A stretch of DNA of 64,000 nucleotides, taken from positions 1-64,000 of the forward strand of contig NZ_FUXL01000019.1 in the NCBI RefSeq assembly GCF_900167365.1, in the 5' to 3' direction. Every line of letters begins with the position of its first letter. Positions within the stretch are counted from its first letter, which is position 1. A program made the position numbers and the translations under genes. The stretch comes from Consotaella salsifontis. Lineage in GTDB: Bacteria > Pseudomonadota > Alphaproteobacteria > Rhizobiales > Rhizobiaceae. The notes beneath the pieces were generated by a model, which was not told the origin of the DNA, made no database searches, and saw only the letters and a list, made by a program, of their open reading frames with translations. Of the stretch, positions 17,778 to 26,671 are shown one piece after another.

Positions 17778-18319
17778 TGGCGTCGCCTCACGCGGACATA
17801 GAAGGCGCCCTCACCGCCATGATGGCGCTCGGCTGGCTCGAACCCGGAGACGAGCGCGCGAAACTCGGGCGTCGCGAACCAGTGGGGAACGACCCGGCGC
17901 AGAATGCCCCGCGAGCCGAAGGAGGCGCCGCGCCCGGTGATCACCAGGACATGACGCAGACCCTCGGCCTGCGCCTGCCGAAGAAAGCCGAGAAGCGCGT
18001 AATGGGCGACGGCCTGGGTCTTGTCATGAAGGTCGATCCGGGCCTCGATGGCGAGGCGCCCCCTGGAGAGCTTGCGCCGCACCGCGCGCTCGATGGGGGA
18101 GATCGCCGGAAGGCGGCGCTGCGGAGCAGCGACGGGGCCGGCCGCGGCGGGCGGCGCCAGCGCCCCGGCCCTGCCGCCGGGCTCCGGCCGCTCCGGCGGC
18201 ACAAGTGCCTCCTCCAGGAGGTCAGGAGCGTGCTTTCCCTTGAGGGGAACGGCTGTGCGCGCCACGCCCGCCCAAAGGCGCGCCTCCTCATCGCTCAAAA
18301 TCCGGCGGCGGCGTTTCAC
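17774..18319 (-). CDS. Smr (MutS2-type) domain protein
   Basis: A 181-residue protein from a GTG at 18319. The GTG is chosen because it overlaps the mltA stop as GTGA and opens the family N-terminus VKRRRRILSDEEARLW. A Pro/Ala-rich linker spans about 40-90. The C-terminal Smr domain has ARIDLHDKTQ (about 102-111) and VLVITGRG (about 135-142), the DLH and TGxG signatures of Smr proteins, which are DNA- or RNA-cleaving domains in characterised members. The target here is not known. It is coupled at both ends to mltA and the xre gene. Confidence 0.9.
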   Translation of the reverse strand: MKRRRRILSDEEARLWAGVARTAVPLKGKHAPDLLEEALVPPERPEPGGRAGALAPPAAAGPVAAPQRRLPAISPIERAVRRKLSRGRLAIEARIDLHDKTQAVAHYALLGFLRQAQAEGLRHVLVITGRGASFGSRGILRRVVPHWFATPEFRALVSGFEPAERHHGGEGAFYVRVRRRQ

Positions 18320-19431
18320 GGGCGGGCCTCCCGCCACAGCGCGTCGGGAACGAGCGCGAAGAGCCGCGCCGGGTGGCGGATGCCGCCGGCGAGCGCGCCC
18401 GCCGCCTCTCCCGAGCCGCAAAAGAGATCGGCCCTGGCGGCGCCGAGGATGGCGGACCCGGTGTCCTGGGCCACCGCGAGACGCCGAAACGGACGGTCAT
18501 CCACGACGAGGCTCTCAGCGTCGACGAAAATCGGCACGCCGAACGTATGGAGCGAGCGATCGACGGCGATCGAGGCGTACCGCGTCAGCGGGACGTTGGC
18601 GGCGCCGAGCGGGCCGGTGTCATCGTCTTTACCGTCCGAGAGGTCCGCGAGACGGAAGAAGATGTAGGAGCGGTTGCGGTTCATGAGGCCGCTGGCGCGC
18701 TCGGGATGAACTGCGAGCCATCGCCGGATGCCCGCCATGTCGGCCTCGGCCAGCGTCAGCTCGCCTTCCTCCACCAGAAGACGACCGATGGCGGTGAAGG
18801 GATGGCCGGTCTTGGCGGCATAGCCGACGCGGGCGATGCGGCCATCGGGAAGCGCGAGACGCGCCGAGCCCTGGACATGGATGAAGAAGACGTCGACGGG
18901 GTTTTCGAGCCAGGCAATCTCGAGACCTCGGCCCGAAAGGGCGCCGGCTTCGATGGCCGCCCTGTCGAAATACTCCCCGAGAATTCCGTCCTCGCGGCGC
19001 CGAGCGAAGCGGAAGTCGGCGCCGAGGCCCGGCGGCCGCGTCACGTCATCGACCGGCACGAGATCGTCGGGCCTGCGATAGAGCGGGTAGCGGAAGCGCG
19101 CGGTGCGAACCAGCGATGCCGCGACGACCGGCTCATAATAGCCGGTGAGGAATCCGGCCCCGCCCTTTTCGCCTTCAAGAGAGAGAGGCTGGAAATGCCG
19201 CTCGAAAAAATCCCGCGCGGCAGGCTCGCTTGGCTCGGAAGGCATGGCAAGGGCGGCATGGGCAGCCGCGACGAAGGCCTCCGCCGTCAAGCCCAGGTCC
19301 CCGGTCCTGACCTCCCCCGACACGAACCGCTCCGCCGAGCGGCGAAAGGCGGCCAAGGCCGGCGACAGCGGAGCCGCCGGCCATTCGGCGAGGTCGGAGA
19401 AGCGGGCGCGCCGAACAAGGGGCGAAAGCAT
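18316..19431 (-). CDS. mltA: Membrane-bound lytic murein transglycosylase A family protein
   Basis: A 371-residue MltA-family enzyme that cleaves peptidoglycan glycan strands to 1,6-anhydro products. The MltA barrel begins with GAGFLTGYYEPVV (about 92-104). The 3D-type C-terminal part has [20 protein letters not shown] (about 323-342), containing the catalytic Asp. The ATG at 19431 has AAAGGG about 8 nt upstream. From this start there is no recognisable signal peptide or lipobox, so export is unexplained. It is the first gene of a coupled operon with smr and the xre gene, downstream of the Tim44-like gene. Confidence 0.9.
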   Translation of the reverse strand: MLSPLVRRARFSDLAEWPAAPLSPALAAFRRSAERFVSGEVRTGDLGLTAEAFVAAAHAALAMPSEPSEPAARDFFERHFQPLSLEGEKGGAGFLTGYYEPVVAASLVRTARFRYPLYRRPDDLVPVDDVTRPPGLGADFRFARRREDGILGEYFDRAAIEAGALSGRGLEIAWLENPVDVFFIHVQGSARLALPDGRIARVGYAAKTGHPFTAIGRLLVEEGELTLAEADMAGIRRWLAVHPERASGLMNRNRSYIFFRLADLSDGKDDDTGPLGAANVPLTRYASIAVDRSLHTFGVPIFVDAESLVVDDRPFRRLAVAQDTGSAILGAARADLFCGSGEAAGALAGGIRHPARLFALVPDALWREARP

Positions 19432-19490
19432 GACGGACGCCCTTTCTGGCAGGAGCGATACGATCGGATTTCTGTCGGATCGTCCTTACC

Positions 19491-20189
19491 TCAATCCTGG
19501 TCCTCGGTCTCCGTCTCGACCAGTTTCCAGTTGGGATCGCGCGAGCGCGTGTCGCGGCCGAAGGTCCACACGTCGCGGATCTCCACCACCGTCTCGGGGT
19601 CCCCTTCAATCACCTGGCCGTCGGCGGCCAGCGTCGCGGAGATCATCTGGGAGACGATGCGAACGGTGACGAGCGCTTCACGGCCCCTCAGCTCGGCAGA
19701 AACGATCTTGGCGTCCTCGATGCCGACGAAAGAGGATTGCATCTTCTCGCCGCGCCGCTCGCGCTCGGCGATCGCCGCGTCGAAGCCCTGATAGACCTGG
19801 TCGGAGAGAAGGTTCTTCAATGTTTTGCGATCGCCCGTCGCAAAGGCCGCGACAATCATCTCATAGGCGATCTTGGCGCCGTCGATGAACTGCTTGGGAT
19901 CGAAGGCGGCATCGACATCGCGGATGCGCCGAAGTTCCGCGTTCAGCGGCTCAGTCGGCGGGGCGACCTTGTCGATGGCCTCGTAGTTGGGTTTCGCCTC
20001 AATTTCCTCGCCCGTCGCGGCGCCCCGGTTCGGCAGGGTGATGACATTGCCGGACGACGCAGGCGTCTCCGGCCGCGAATATGGATCGAATGGTGGCCGC
20101 TCGCTCCCCGTGCGCCGGCCGAGCACCGACCGCAGCTGGTAGAGGACGATCGCCCCCAATACGATAAAGAAGATCGTCCCGAAGCTCAT
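19491..20189 (-). CDS. Tim44/TimA family putative adaptor protein
   Basis: A 232-residue protein with one N-terminal membrane segment (MSFGTIFFIVLGAIVLYQLR, about 1-20), a polar Pro-rich linker (to about 80) and a C-terminal Tim44-like domain (from about 85: FDPKQFIDGAKIAYEMIVAA, FATGDRKTLKNLLSD). Mitochondrial Tim44 tethers Hsp70 to the import channel. Alphaproteobacterial homologues are membrane-anchored proteins with unsettled function. The ATG at 20189 gives the membrane segment directly; an upstream ATG at 20252 would add 21 residues. It is divergent from fxsA and lies beside secB, the common Hyphomicrobiales order. Confidence 0.9.
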   Translation of the reverse strand: MSFGTIFFIVLGAIVLYQLRSVLGRRTGSERPPFDPYSRPETPASSGNVITLPNRGAATGEEIEAKPNYEAIDKVAPPTEPLNAELRRIRDVDAAFDPKQFIDGAKIAYEMIVAAFATGDRKTLKNLLSDQVYQGFDAAIAERERRGEKMQSSFVGIEDAKIVSAELRGREALVTVRIVSQMISATLAADGQVIEGDPETVVEIRDVWTFGRDTRSRDPNWKLVETETEDQD

Positions 20190-20366
20190 CAGCGCCCTAT
20201 CCCTAACGTCAGACCGTATCGGCATTTCATATAAACACCGAGGTTGGAGCATTCAAATCATCTCGGACAGAACCTATGTCAGTCGTTGGGGTTCGGGATC
20301 GAGAAACCCGGCCCGCTCCGGCACCATCGCGAGTCCGGCGCCTCCTGCCAAGGATCAAGAAAGACG

Positions 20367-20912
20367 ATGCCGTTCACCCTCATTCCGGTCCTGCTCCTTC
20401 TGGTGCCGATCCTGGAGATCTCGGTCTTCATCATGGTCGGCAACGTCATCGGCCTCGTGCCGACGCTGGGGCTCATTCTTCTCACCGCCATCATCGGCAC
20501 CGCGCTCCTGCGCTATCAGGGGATCGGCACGCTGGCGCGCATCCAGGCCGAGACGCGGGCCGGCCGCCTGCCGGGTCGCGACATGATTCATGGCGTGATG
20601 ATCATGGCGGCGGGCATTCTTCTCCTGACGCCGGGCTTCGTCACCGACACGATCGGCTTCCTGCTGTTCGTGCCGCAGGTGCGTGACGGGCTCTGGCGCT
20701 GGCTGCGCGACAAGATCGTCGTCGTCTCGGCCTCCTCGGCCGGCGGCTTCACCATGGGGCGCGGCGCAGGGCGGCCGGGTCAGGCGCCCGATCCAAGCAC
20801 GCGCCCGGATGTCGTCGATCTTTCGCAGGAGGAGTTTTCCCGCGCGTCCAACGCCGGCTCCCCCTGGAGCGGCGACAGCAAGGACGATCAAGGCCCGCGT
20901 ACGATCCATTAA
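20367..20912 (+). CDS. fxsA: FxsA family membrane protein
   Basis: A 181-residue inner-membrane protein. It begins MPFTLIPVLLLLVPILEISV and has three to four hydrophobic segments (about 3-22, 26-44, 70-95 with AAGILLLTPGFVTDTIGFLL), the FxsA hallmark. The C-terminal third is soluble and variable. In E. coli FxsA overexpression relieves phage T7 exclusion by the F plasmid; the general role is unknown. The ATG at 20367 fits the family start and is preceded by GAAAG. It is divergent from the Tim44-like gene. Confidence 0.9.
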   Translation: MPFTLIPVLLLLVPILEISVFIMVGNVIGLVPTLGLILLTAIIGTALLRYQGIGTLARIQAETRAGRLPGRDMIHGVMIMAAGILLLTPGFVTDTIGFLLFVPQVRDGLWRWLRDKIVVVSASSAGGFTMGRGAGRPGQAPDPSTRPDVVDLSQEEFSRASNAGSPWSGDSKDDQGPRTIH

Positions 20913-21096
20913 GCGCCCGCCGCGAGGGAGGGGCCGCCTTGTCTCCGACGGCCCACCGTGCTAGCCCTCGCGCCCATCCAAACGGCGTTCGCCGCTTCTT
21001 GCGTTCGATCGGTTCATCGCGGCGCCCGGCCGGGTGAGCGCCGCCGTCATCCGCCTCGCGCCGCAATCGCGGCGATCGAAAAGACAGGATCAAGCG

Positions 21097-21597
21097 ATGT
21101 CCGATACCAGCCAACCCACCAATGGCGGTCAGCAGCCGAACGCTCCGTCCCCGAGCCTCAACATTCTGACCCAGTACATCAAGGACTTCTCCTTCGAGAG
21201 CCCGAACTCGCCCGGCGTTCTGCGCACGCAGGCTCGCGCCCCCGGCATCAATATCGGCGTCAATGTCGGCGCCAATCCGGTGGCCGGCTCGGAAGGCGAA
21301 TACGATGTCAAGCTGACGCTGAACGCGCGCGCCGGCGAGGGCGATAACACGTTCTTCCTGGTGGAACTGGAATATGGCGGCATCTTCCGCCTCCAGAACT
21401 TCCCGCAGGAGCATGTTCTGCCGGTTCTCTTCATCGAGTGCCCGCGCCTGCTCTTCCCGTTCGCGCGCCAGGTCATCGCCGATATCACGCGCAATGCCGG
21501 CTTCCCGCCGCTGATGATCGATCCGATAGATTTCGCGGCGCTCTTCGCCCAGCGCCTCGCCGAGGAGCGCGTGCGCCAGCAGACGCAGAACGCCTAA
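21097..21597 (+). CDS. secB: Protein-export chaperone SecB
   Basis: SecB (166 residues) is the tetrameric cytosolic chaperone that keeps preproteins unfolded and delivers them to SecA. The family core is visible: [19 protein letters not shown] (about 23-41), [14 protein letters not shown] and [31 protein letters not shown] near the C-terminus. The ATG at 21097 starts MSDTSQ after the Gln-rich start typical of alphaproteobacterial SecB; an upstream in-frame ATG at 21034 adds 21 residues. A strong terminator follows at 21642. Confidence 0.96.
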   Translation: MSDTSQPTNGGQQPNAPSPSLNILTQYIKDFSFESPNSPGVLRTQARAPGINIGVNVGANPVAGSEGEYDVKLTLNARAGEGDNTFFLVELEYGGIFRLQNFPQEHVLPVLFIECPRLLFPFARQVIADITRNAGFPPLMIDPIDFAALFAQRLAEERVRQQTQNA

Positions 21598-21641
21598 GGC
21601 TTCTTCGTCGCCAAGCGACCGCTTTTCGCTTTCAGGAATTC

Positions 21642-21680
21642 AAACCGCGCGGGCTCTCTTTCGCGCGGTTTTTCTTTTGT
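21642..21680. terminator. Strong rho-independent terminator between secB and dnaQ
   Basis: AAACCGCGCG (21642-21651) and CGCGCGGTTT (21662-21671) form a perfect 10-bp stem followed by TTTCTTTTG. The A-run at the 5' side makes it potentially bidirectional, suiting the convergent secB and dnaQ genes. Confidence 0.85.
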
Positions 21681-21683
21681 CGC

Positions 21684-22403
21684 TCACGCCGTCTCGGCCT
21701 CGGTATCAGCGGCATAGTAGCGCAGCCACAGCGCCTCCTCGCCGAGAGTGGCGACGAAGGCGCGGTGCCGCTCGATTTCCTCCGCCGTCAAGCGAGGCTT
21801 GAGCGGGCGCGGGCGCGGCCCGACGCGGATCACGGCGCCACCCTCGTCGCGGCCGCCGCTGCCATCCGCCGAGACCAGGCTGAGCGCCGCCTGGCGGCCG
21901 CCGATGAGCTCGATATAGACATCGGCCAGAAGCTCGGAGTCGAGCAGTGCGCCGTGCTTTTCGCGACGGCTGGTGTCGATGGAAAACCGCGAGCAGAGAG
22001 CGTCCAGCGTTGCCGGAGCCATGGGAAAGCGGCGCCGCGCCATCGGCAGCGTGTCGATCACCATCATGTCGGGGATCGCCGGCTGTCCGAGCCGCGCCAG
22101 TTCCGCATTGATGAACCGGATGTCGAAGGCGGCGTTGTGCGCGATCAGCCGCGCGCCCGAAAAGAACGCTAGAAAATCCTCCGCGATCTCCTCGAAGAGC
22201 GGCTTGTCCTTGAGAAAGTCATCGGAAATGCCGTGAACGTCGAAGGCCGCCGGATCGACCTTGCGGCCGGCCGGCCGGATATAGACGTGATAGGTCTTGC
22301 CCGTCGGAATGTGGTTCCAGAGCTCGACGCCACCGATCTCGATCACCCGGTCAATGGTGTGGTCGAGCCCGGTAGTTTCCGTGTCGAAGACGATCTCGCG
22401 CAT
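21684..22403 (-). CDS. dnaQ: DNA polymerase III epsilon subunit (3'-5' proofreading exonuclease)
   Basis: DnaQ (239 residues) is the proofreading subunit of the replicative polymerase. ExoI is FDTETTGLD (about residues 5-13), ExoII is IAHNAAFDIRFINAEL (about 86-101) and ExoIII is HGALLDSELLADVY (about 149-162), with the DEDDh His. The C-terminal region is the alpha-subunit-binding tail. The ATG at 22403 gives MREIVFDTE, the family start; an upstream ATG at 22454 adds 17 unconserved residues. It belongs to the leftward origin-proximal block but is separated from coaE by the MFS gene. Confidence 0.95.
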   Translation of the reverse strand: MREIVFDTETTGLDHTIDRVIEIGGVELWNHIPTGKTYHVYIRPAGRKVDPAAFDVHGISDDFLKDKPLFEEIAEDFLAFFSGARLIAHNAAFDIRFINAELARLGQPAIPDMMVIDTLPMARRRFPMAPATLDALCSRFSIDTSRREKHGALLDSELLADVYIELIGGRQAALSLVSADGSGGRDEGGAVIRVGPRPRPLKPRLTAEEIERHRAFVATLGEEALWLRYYAADTEAETA

Positions 22404-22679
22404 CACTGCCTTCCTGCTTGCCCTCCTTTTCGAACAGCAGGCTTTCAGGGGCAAGGCTTTTGCGCCGCGAGGGGAGGATTTCCACGTCTCGTCGCGCCCG
22501 GCCGCACATCAGGAGTGGCAGCCTCGGAAAGCACGTTTCGATTCAACGCCAAAGACGCCGGCAAACCTCCTCTAGGCAAGTCGGTGATCCTGGGGTATGA
22601 AGTTTACCTTCAGTTTCTCACGCGTTGTCTCAACAGGTTGCCCGCTTCGCTCCCGCGATGTCGCCGGGCTGGATTTCTC

Positions 22680-24071
22680 ATGCAATTTCAAGACGGTCTT
22701 CCCGAACCGCAACGCTCCCTCGCGTTCGCCACGGTCGCCATCGCGCTGTTTCTCGCCGTGCTCGACAGCGCCATCGCCAATATCGCGCTGCCGCCGATCA
22801 CCCACCAATTCGGCATCGAACGCACGGATGCCATCTGGGTCGTCAACGGGTTTCAGCTTGCCGTGACCATGGTTCTGCTGCCGCTCGCCTCGCTAGGCGA
22901 GATCGTGGGCTATCGCCGCGTCTATCTCGGCGGCGTCGCGCTGTTCACCACGGCCTCGCTCGCCTGCGCCTTCTCAAACTCGCTGCCGACGCTGGTCGCC
23001 GCCCGTGTGATCCAGGGCCTCGGCGCCGCCGGCATCATGAGCATCAACATCGCGCTGGTGCGTTTCATCTTTCCGCAGGCGATGCTTGGCCGCGCCGTCG
23101 GCAAGGTGGCGATGATCGTCGGCGTTTCCTCGGCTGCCGGGCCAACCATCGCCGGGCTCATCCTCGCCGTGGCGCCGTGGCAGATGCTGTTTCTCGTCAA
23201 TGTACCGGTGGGCATCATCGCCTTTCTCATCGGCCTCAAGACCCTGCCGGTGACGCCCACCAGTCACGGCCGCTTTGACATTCGAAGCGCGCTGCTCAGC
23301 GCCGCGACCTTCGGCCTCTTCATCTCGGGCGTGAACGGTCTCGGCCATTCGGAGGGGCTGGCGCTCTCGCTCGCCCAGATCGGCGCCGGCCTGGTCATCG
23401 GCGCGGTGTTCGCCTGGAGCCAGCTCAAGCTGCCGGTGCCGATGCTCCCCGTCGACCTGCTGCGGCGCCCGGTGTTCGCGCTGTCGGCCACCACCTCCGT
23501 CTGCTCCTTTGCGGCGCAGTCGCTGGCCTTCGTCTGCCTGCCGTTCCTTCTGCACGACTCGCTGCAGCGAAGCGCCTCCGAAACCGGGCTTCTGATCACC
23601 CCATGGCCGATCACCACGGCGGCAGCGGCCTATTTCGCCGGTCATCTCGCCGACCGTCTGGCTCCCGGCAAGATCGCGGCGGCGGGCCTTGCTGTCTTCG
23701 CTCTGGGGCTCCTGTCCCTGACCCTGATGCCGGACCAGCCGTCCAATTTCGACCTTGTCTGGCGCCTGATGCTGGCCGGTCTCGGCTTCGGCTTCTTCCA
23801 GTCGCCCAACAACAAGATGCTCATCGCCAGCGCGCCGCGTTCGCGCAGCGGCGGCGCCAGCGGCATCCAATCAACGGCCCGCCTGGTGGGACAATCGACA
23901 GGCGTCGCCCTGCTCGCCGCGATCTTCGGCCTCATGCCCGACCATCAGATCACGGTGGCGCTCGGCGCGGCGACGGTGCTGGCGGCCGCCGGCATCCTGC
24001 CGAGCGCGCTCCGCCGCTTTGAGCCGCAGGATGATGTGACGGTGATCGCGCCGCCGCGCCCGACCATCTGA
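22680..24071 (+). CDS. MFS transporter, DHA2-type multidrug exporter
   Basis: A 463-residue protein with about 14 hydrophobic segments. Motif A-type loop LGEIVGYRRVYLGGV (about 60-74) and DHA2 elements AVLDSAIANIALPPI (about 21-35) and VIQGLGAAGIMSINIAL are visible. It probably exports drugs or organic ions by proton antiport; the substrate is unknown. The ATG at 22680 starts MQFQDGLPEPQR. The frame is open further upstream, but that part is antisense to dnaQ. It interrupts the usual dnaQ-coaE neighbourhood on the opposite strand, which suggests a later insertion. Confidence 0.88.
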   Translation: MQFQDGLPEPQRSLAFATVAIALFLAVLDSAIANIALPPITHQFGIERTDAIWVVNGFQLAVTMVLLPLASLGEIVGYRRVYLGGVALFTTASLACAFSNSLPTLVAARVIQGLGAAGIMSINIALVRFIFPQAMLGRAVGKVAMIVGVSSAAGPTIAGLILAVAPWQMLFLVNVPVGIIAFLIGLKTLPVTPTSHGRFDIRSALLSAATFGLFISGVNGLGHSEGLALSLAQIGAGLVIGAVFAWSQLKLPVPMLPVDLLRRPVFALSATTSVCSFAAQSLAFVCLPFLLHDSLQRSASETGLLITPWPITTAAAAYFAGHLADRLAPGKIAAAGLAVFALGLLSLTLMPDQPSNFDLVWRLMLAGLGFGFFQSPNNKMLIASAPRSRSGGASGIQSTARLVGQSTGVALLAAIFGLMPDHQITVALGAATVLAAAGILPSALRRFEPQDDVTVIAPPRPTI

Positions 24072-24106
24072 CCGTCCGGCGATATCCTCGGCCTCCCGGC
24101 AGGCGA

Positions 24107-24691
24107 CTACGCGCCGCTCAAGGCGCGGACGATCTCTTCAGCCTGCCGGCGTGTGTCCTCGATGCTGCCGGATGTGTCGATGACGAAGTCGGCGCGCGCG
24201 CGCTTCTCTCCATCGGGCGTCTGGCGGGCGAGAATCGCGGCGAGGCGCTCCTGGCTCATGCCGGGACGGGCGAGGACCCGTTGCCTCTGGATATCGGGGG
24301 AAGCACTGACCACGACCACCTGGTCGACACGCTCCTGTCCGCCGGTTTCGAAGAGCAGCGGAATATCGAGGACGGCGATGGGCGCCTGGCTCTTCCGCGC
24401 CGCTTCGAGAAACCTCGCCTCGTCCTCGCGCACCAGAGGATGGACGATTGATTCAAGGCGCTTGATCGCCTGCTCGTCGCCAAGAACGGCCTTGGACAGG
24501 GCGGCACGGTCCACCACGCCGCCTCGAACAGTGCCGGGAAAAGCGGCCTCCAGCAGCGGCGCGGCGCGGCCCGCATAGAGTTGGTGAACCGTCTCGTCGG
24601 CGGAGTGAACGGGAATTCCGGCCTCGGCGAACATTCCCGCTACCGTCGACTTGCCCATCGCGATGGAGCCCGTGAGGCCGATGACGATCAT
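24107..24691 (-). CDS. coaE: Dephospho-CoA kinase
   Basis: CoaE (194 residues) phosphorylates dephospho-CoA in the last step of coenzyme A synthesis. The P-loop [12 protein letters not shown] is at residues 5-16. [11 protein letters not shown] follows, with the Asp of the substrate loop, and [18 protein letters not shown] carries the lid region. Its ATG overlaps the aroE stop by 4 nt (ATGA), so maf-aroE-coaE are translationally coupled. This block flanks the origin in many alphaproteobacteria. Confidence 0.95.
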   Translation of the reverse strand: MIVIGLTGSIAMGKSTVAGMFAEAGIPVHSADETVHQLYAGRAAPLLEAAFPGTVRGGVVDRAALSKAVLGDEQAIKRLESIVHPLVREDEARFLEAARKSQAPIAVLDIPLLFETGGQERVDQVVVVSASPDIQRQRVLARPGMSQERLAAILARQTPDGEKRARADFVIDTSGSIEDTRRQAEEIVRALSGA

Positions 24692-25527
24692 CCACCGGCT
24701 CCAGTCACCTCGGCGTCGAGATCGTCGAGAACGAGCGCTCGCAAGGTCTCACCGACGACCGGGCGTGTCCCGAACCAGCGCTCGAAACCGGGAACCGCCT
24801 GATGCAAGAGCATTCCGACGCCATCGGCGAAGCGCAGGCCCCTCGCCTCAGCCGCGCGCAGAACCGGCGTCATCAGCGGCACATAGACGATATCGGTGAC
24901 GAGAGCCGATTGCGGAAGCGACGACAGATCCGGCAGCGGCGCGGAGAGATCGGCCGGCACGGTGTTCACCAGAAGATCGGTCTGCGCGAGAAGCGTGGCC
25001 TGCTCTTCCAGTCCATGGCCGCTGACCTTGTCGCCGAAGATCCCGGCGAGGGTTGCGGCGCGCGAGGCCGTTCGGTTGACGACGCGCACGCGCGCCACGC
25101 CTGCCGAAAGCAGCGCGTGGATGATGGCGCGCGCCGCCCCACCCGCTCCAATCACGGTTGCGGTTTCGGCGTTGCGCCAGCCCACCAGCCGCTCGTCGAG
25201 ATTGGCGCTGAAGCCATGGGCATCGGTATTGCCGCCGACGAGCCGGCCCTTCTCGAACCAGAGAGTGTTGACCGCGCCGATCGCCTCGGCATCGCCCGTC
25301 CGACGGTCGACATTCGCGAACGCCATTTCCTTATGGGGAATGGTGACGTTGCCGCCAGCAAGGCCAGCCGCCGCGAGCCCCGTGAGGAAGGATGAAAAAT
25401 CCTCCGGCGAAACAGCGATCCTGTCATACGCGCCGTCGATGCCGTGCTCGCGCAGCCAGAACCCGTGAATGAGCGGCGAGCGCGAGTGGGCGATCGGCCA
25501 GCCGGTGACGAAGGCACGGGTGGTCAT
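24688..25527 (-). CDS. aroE: Shikimate dehydrogenase
   Basis: AroE (279 residues) reduces 3-dehydroshikimate with NADPH in aromatic amino-acid synthesis. The substrate site is [17 protein letters not shown] (about 9-25) and [11 protein letters not shown] (about 60-70, with catalytic Lys66). The nucleotide-binding strand is [17 protein letters not shown] (about 124-140). NADP-binding NRTASRA and the C-terminal [18 protein letters not shown] are present. The start overlaps the maf stop (ATGA) and the stop overlaps coaE. Confidence 0.95.
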   Translation of the reverse strand: MTTRAFVTGWPIAHSRSPLIHGFWLREHGIDGAYDRIAVSPEDFSSFLTGLAAAGLAGGNVTIPHKEMAFANVDRRTGDAEAIGAVNTLWFEKGRLVGGNTDAHGFSANLDERLVGWRNAETATVIGAGGAARAIIHALLSAGVARVRVVNRTASRAATLAGIFGDKVSGHGLEEQATLLAQTDLLVNTVPADLSAPLPDLSSLPQSALVTDIVYVPLMTPVLRAAEARGLRFADGVGMLLHQAVPGFERWFGTRPVVGETLRALVLDDLDAEVTGAGG

Positions 25528-26135
25528 CCTCGTTCCTCTAGCCGTCGATTTCGCCGCGCGCGCAGCTCGGCGAGAAGCGGCAGCAATGGCAGGCCGACGA
25601 TAGTGAAGAAGTCGCCTTCGATCTTGTCCATGAGCTGAACGCCGAGACCCTCGATCTGGTAGGCGCCGACGCTTGTCAGCGCCTTTTGCCCGACCCGCGC
25701 GAGATAACGCCCGATAAAGGCCGGCTCGAGCTTGCGCATGGTCAGGCTCGCCACCGAAAGATGCCGCCAGACGACATTTCCCTCCTCGCAGAGGACGACC
25801 GCCGTGTTGAGCTGGTGGGTGCGTCCGGAAAGCTTCAGCAGCGTACGGCGGGCCTCCTCCATGTCGGCTGGCTTGTGAAGCACCTCATCGCCCAAAGAGA
25901 GCGTCTGATCGGCGCCGATGACGATCTCGCCGGGGTGGCGCTCGGCCACGTTCGCCGCCTTGGCCTCGGCAAGAACGGATGCGATATCGTCCGGCCCGGC
26001 CCCGCTGCTCATCATCGGTGCCTCCAGCGCCCGCTCGTCGAGATCGCTGGGATCGACGGTGAAATCGACCCCCGCGCATTTCAGAAGATCACGCCGATGC
26101 GCGCTGCCCGACGCCAAGACAATGCCCTTGGCCAT
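25524..26135 (-). CDS. maf: Maf-like nucleotide pyrophosphatase
   Basis: A 203-residue Maf/HAM1-fold protein that hydrolyses non-canonical or pyrimidine nucleoside triphosphates; characterised members act on dTTP/UTP or m7GTP. Key segments are [12 protein letters not shown] (about 6-17), [10 protein letters not shown] (about 71-80) and [23 protein letters not shown] (in two parts, about 162-184). The ATG at 26135 gives MAKGIVLAS; an upstream ATG at 26168 lies in the proposed origin. It is the first gene leftward of the origin and is coupled to aroE. The PPSR/RP001 gene usual at this position is missing. Confidence 0.93.
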   Translation of the reverse strand: MAKGIVLASGSAHRRDLLKCAGVDFTVDPSDLDERALEAPMMSSGAGPDDIASVLAEAKAANVAERHPGEIVIGADQTLSLGDEVLHKPADMEEARRTLLKLSGRTHQLNTAVVLCEEGNVVWRHLSVASLTMRKLEPAFIGRYLARVGQKALTSVGAYQIEGLGVQLMDKIEGDFFTIVGLPLLPLLAELRARRNRRLEERG

Positions 26136-26671
26136 GATCGCTCGTCCTTCGCTTAAGATTTTGTTCAAACTTTTCCTGTTTTCTAGCCGAACTCAGCCAG
26201 CGGTGTCATCGACGCTGGATTCGATTCGCACCGTCTTCGCAAGGACGAAAACGGAAGAGTCCCACGATTCTTGGCCTGCCTGTGGGCAGCCATGGATTAT
26301 GCACCGCGCTTGCCGCGCCGCTTCGAAAGCGGTGGGAATCTTTGAGTCTTTTCCACAGAACCAGATTCTTCCGGCCTGTGACGACCGGCTTGTGATCTGC
26401 GGGGAGAAAAATCTTACGCCCCGCAAAGTGACATCGCCATCCACAGCCGAGGCAATAGCCGTTCAAGCCGGACCAGATTGATTCCATTGAGCTTTTCAGT
26501 GATGTTCCCGAACTTATTCAAAGCTCTCTCGAGAATGGGGGCGCCTGTTGCCGGAACGGCTCAGGAGGCCGTTGCCTTTCGGCGGGTGTGAATTCCGGCT
26601 ATCCACCGACTCAAAGAATCAGATTCAGGATTCTTCAATAATTTCTTTATTGAAAAAGGGAGCTCGAAGGC
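26136..26671. other. Probable chromosomal replication origin (oriC) between maf and hemE
   Basis: This 536-bp gene-free stretch adjoins hemE, the established position of the origin in Caulobacter and Rickettsia. DnaA-box-like 9-mers are TTTTCCACA (26349-26357, one mismatch to TTATCCACA), CCATCCACA (26437-26445) and CTATCCACC (26599-26607). A CtrA-like TTAA-N7-TTCA is at 26153-26167. An AT-rich stretch with an 8-bp inverted repeat lies at 26613-26657. Twelve GANTC methylation sites occur between 26218 and 26633. Gene direction mostly diverges from here and parAB and parS sites surround it. The assignment is by synteny and motifs; no skew was computed. Confidence 0.8.
26634..26654. repeat. Inverted repeat at the hemE side of the origin
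   Basis: TTCAATAA (26634-26641) and TTATTGAA (26647-26654) are perfect arms around TTTCT. It lies 17 bp upstream of the hemE ATG, within the AT-rich part of the origin. It could be an unwinding element, an operator over the hemE promoter or a leader hairpin. Confidence 0.5.
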
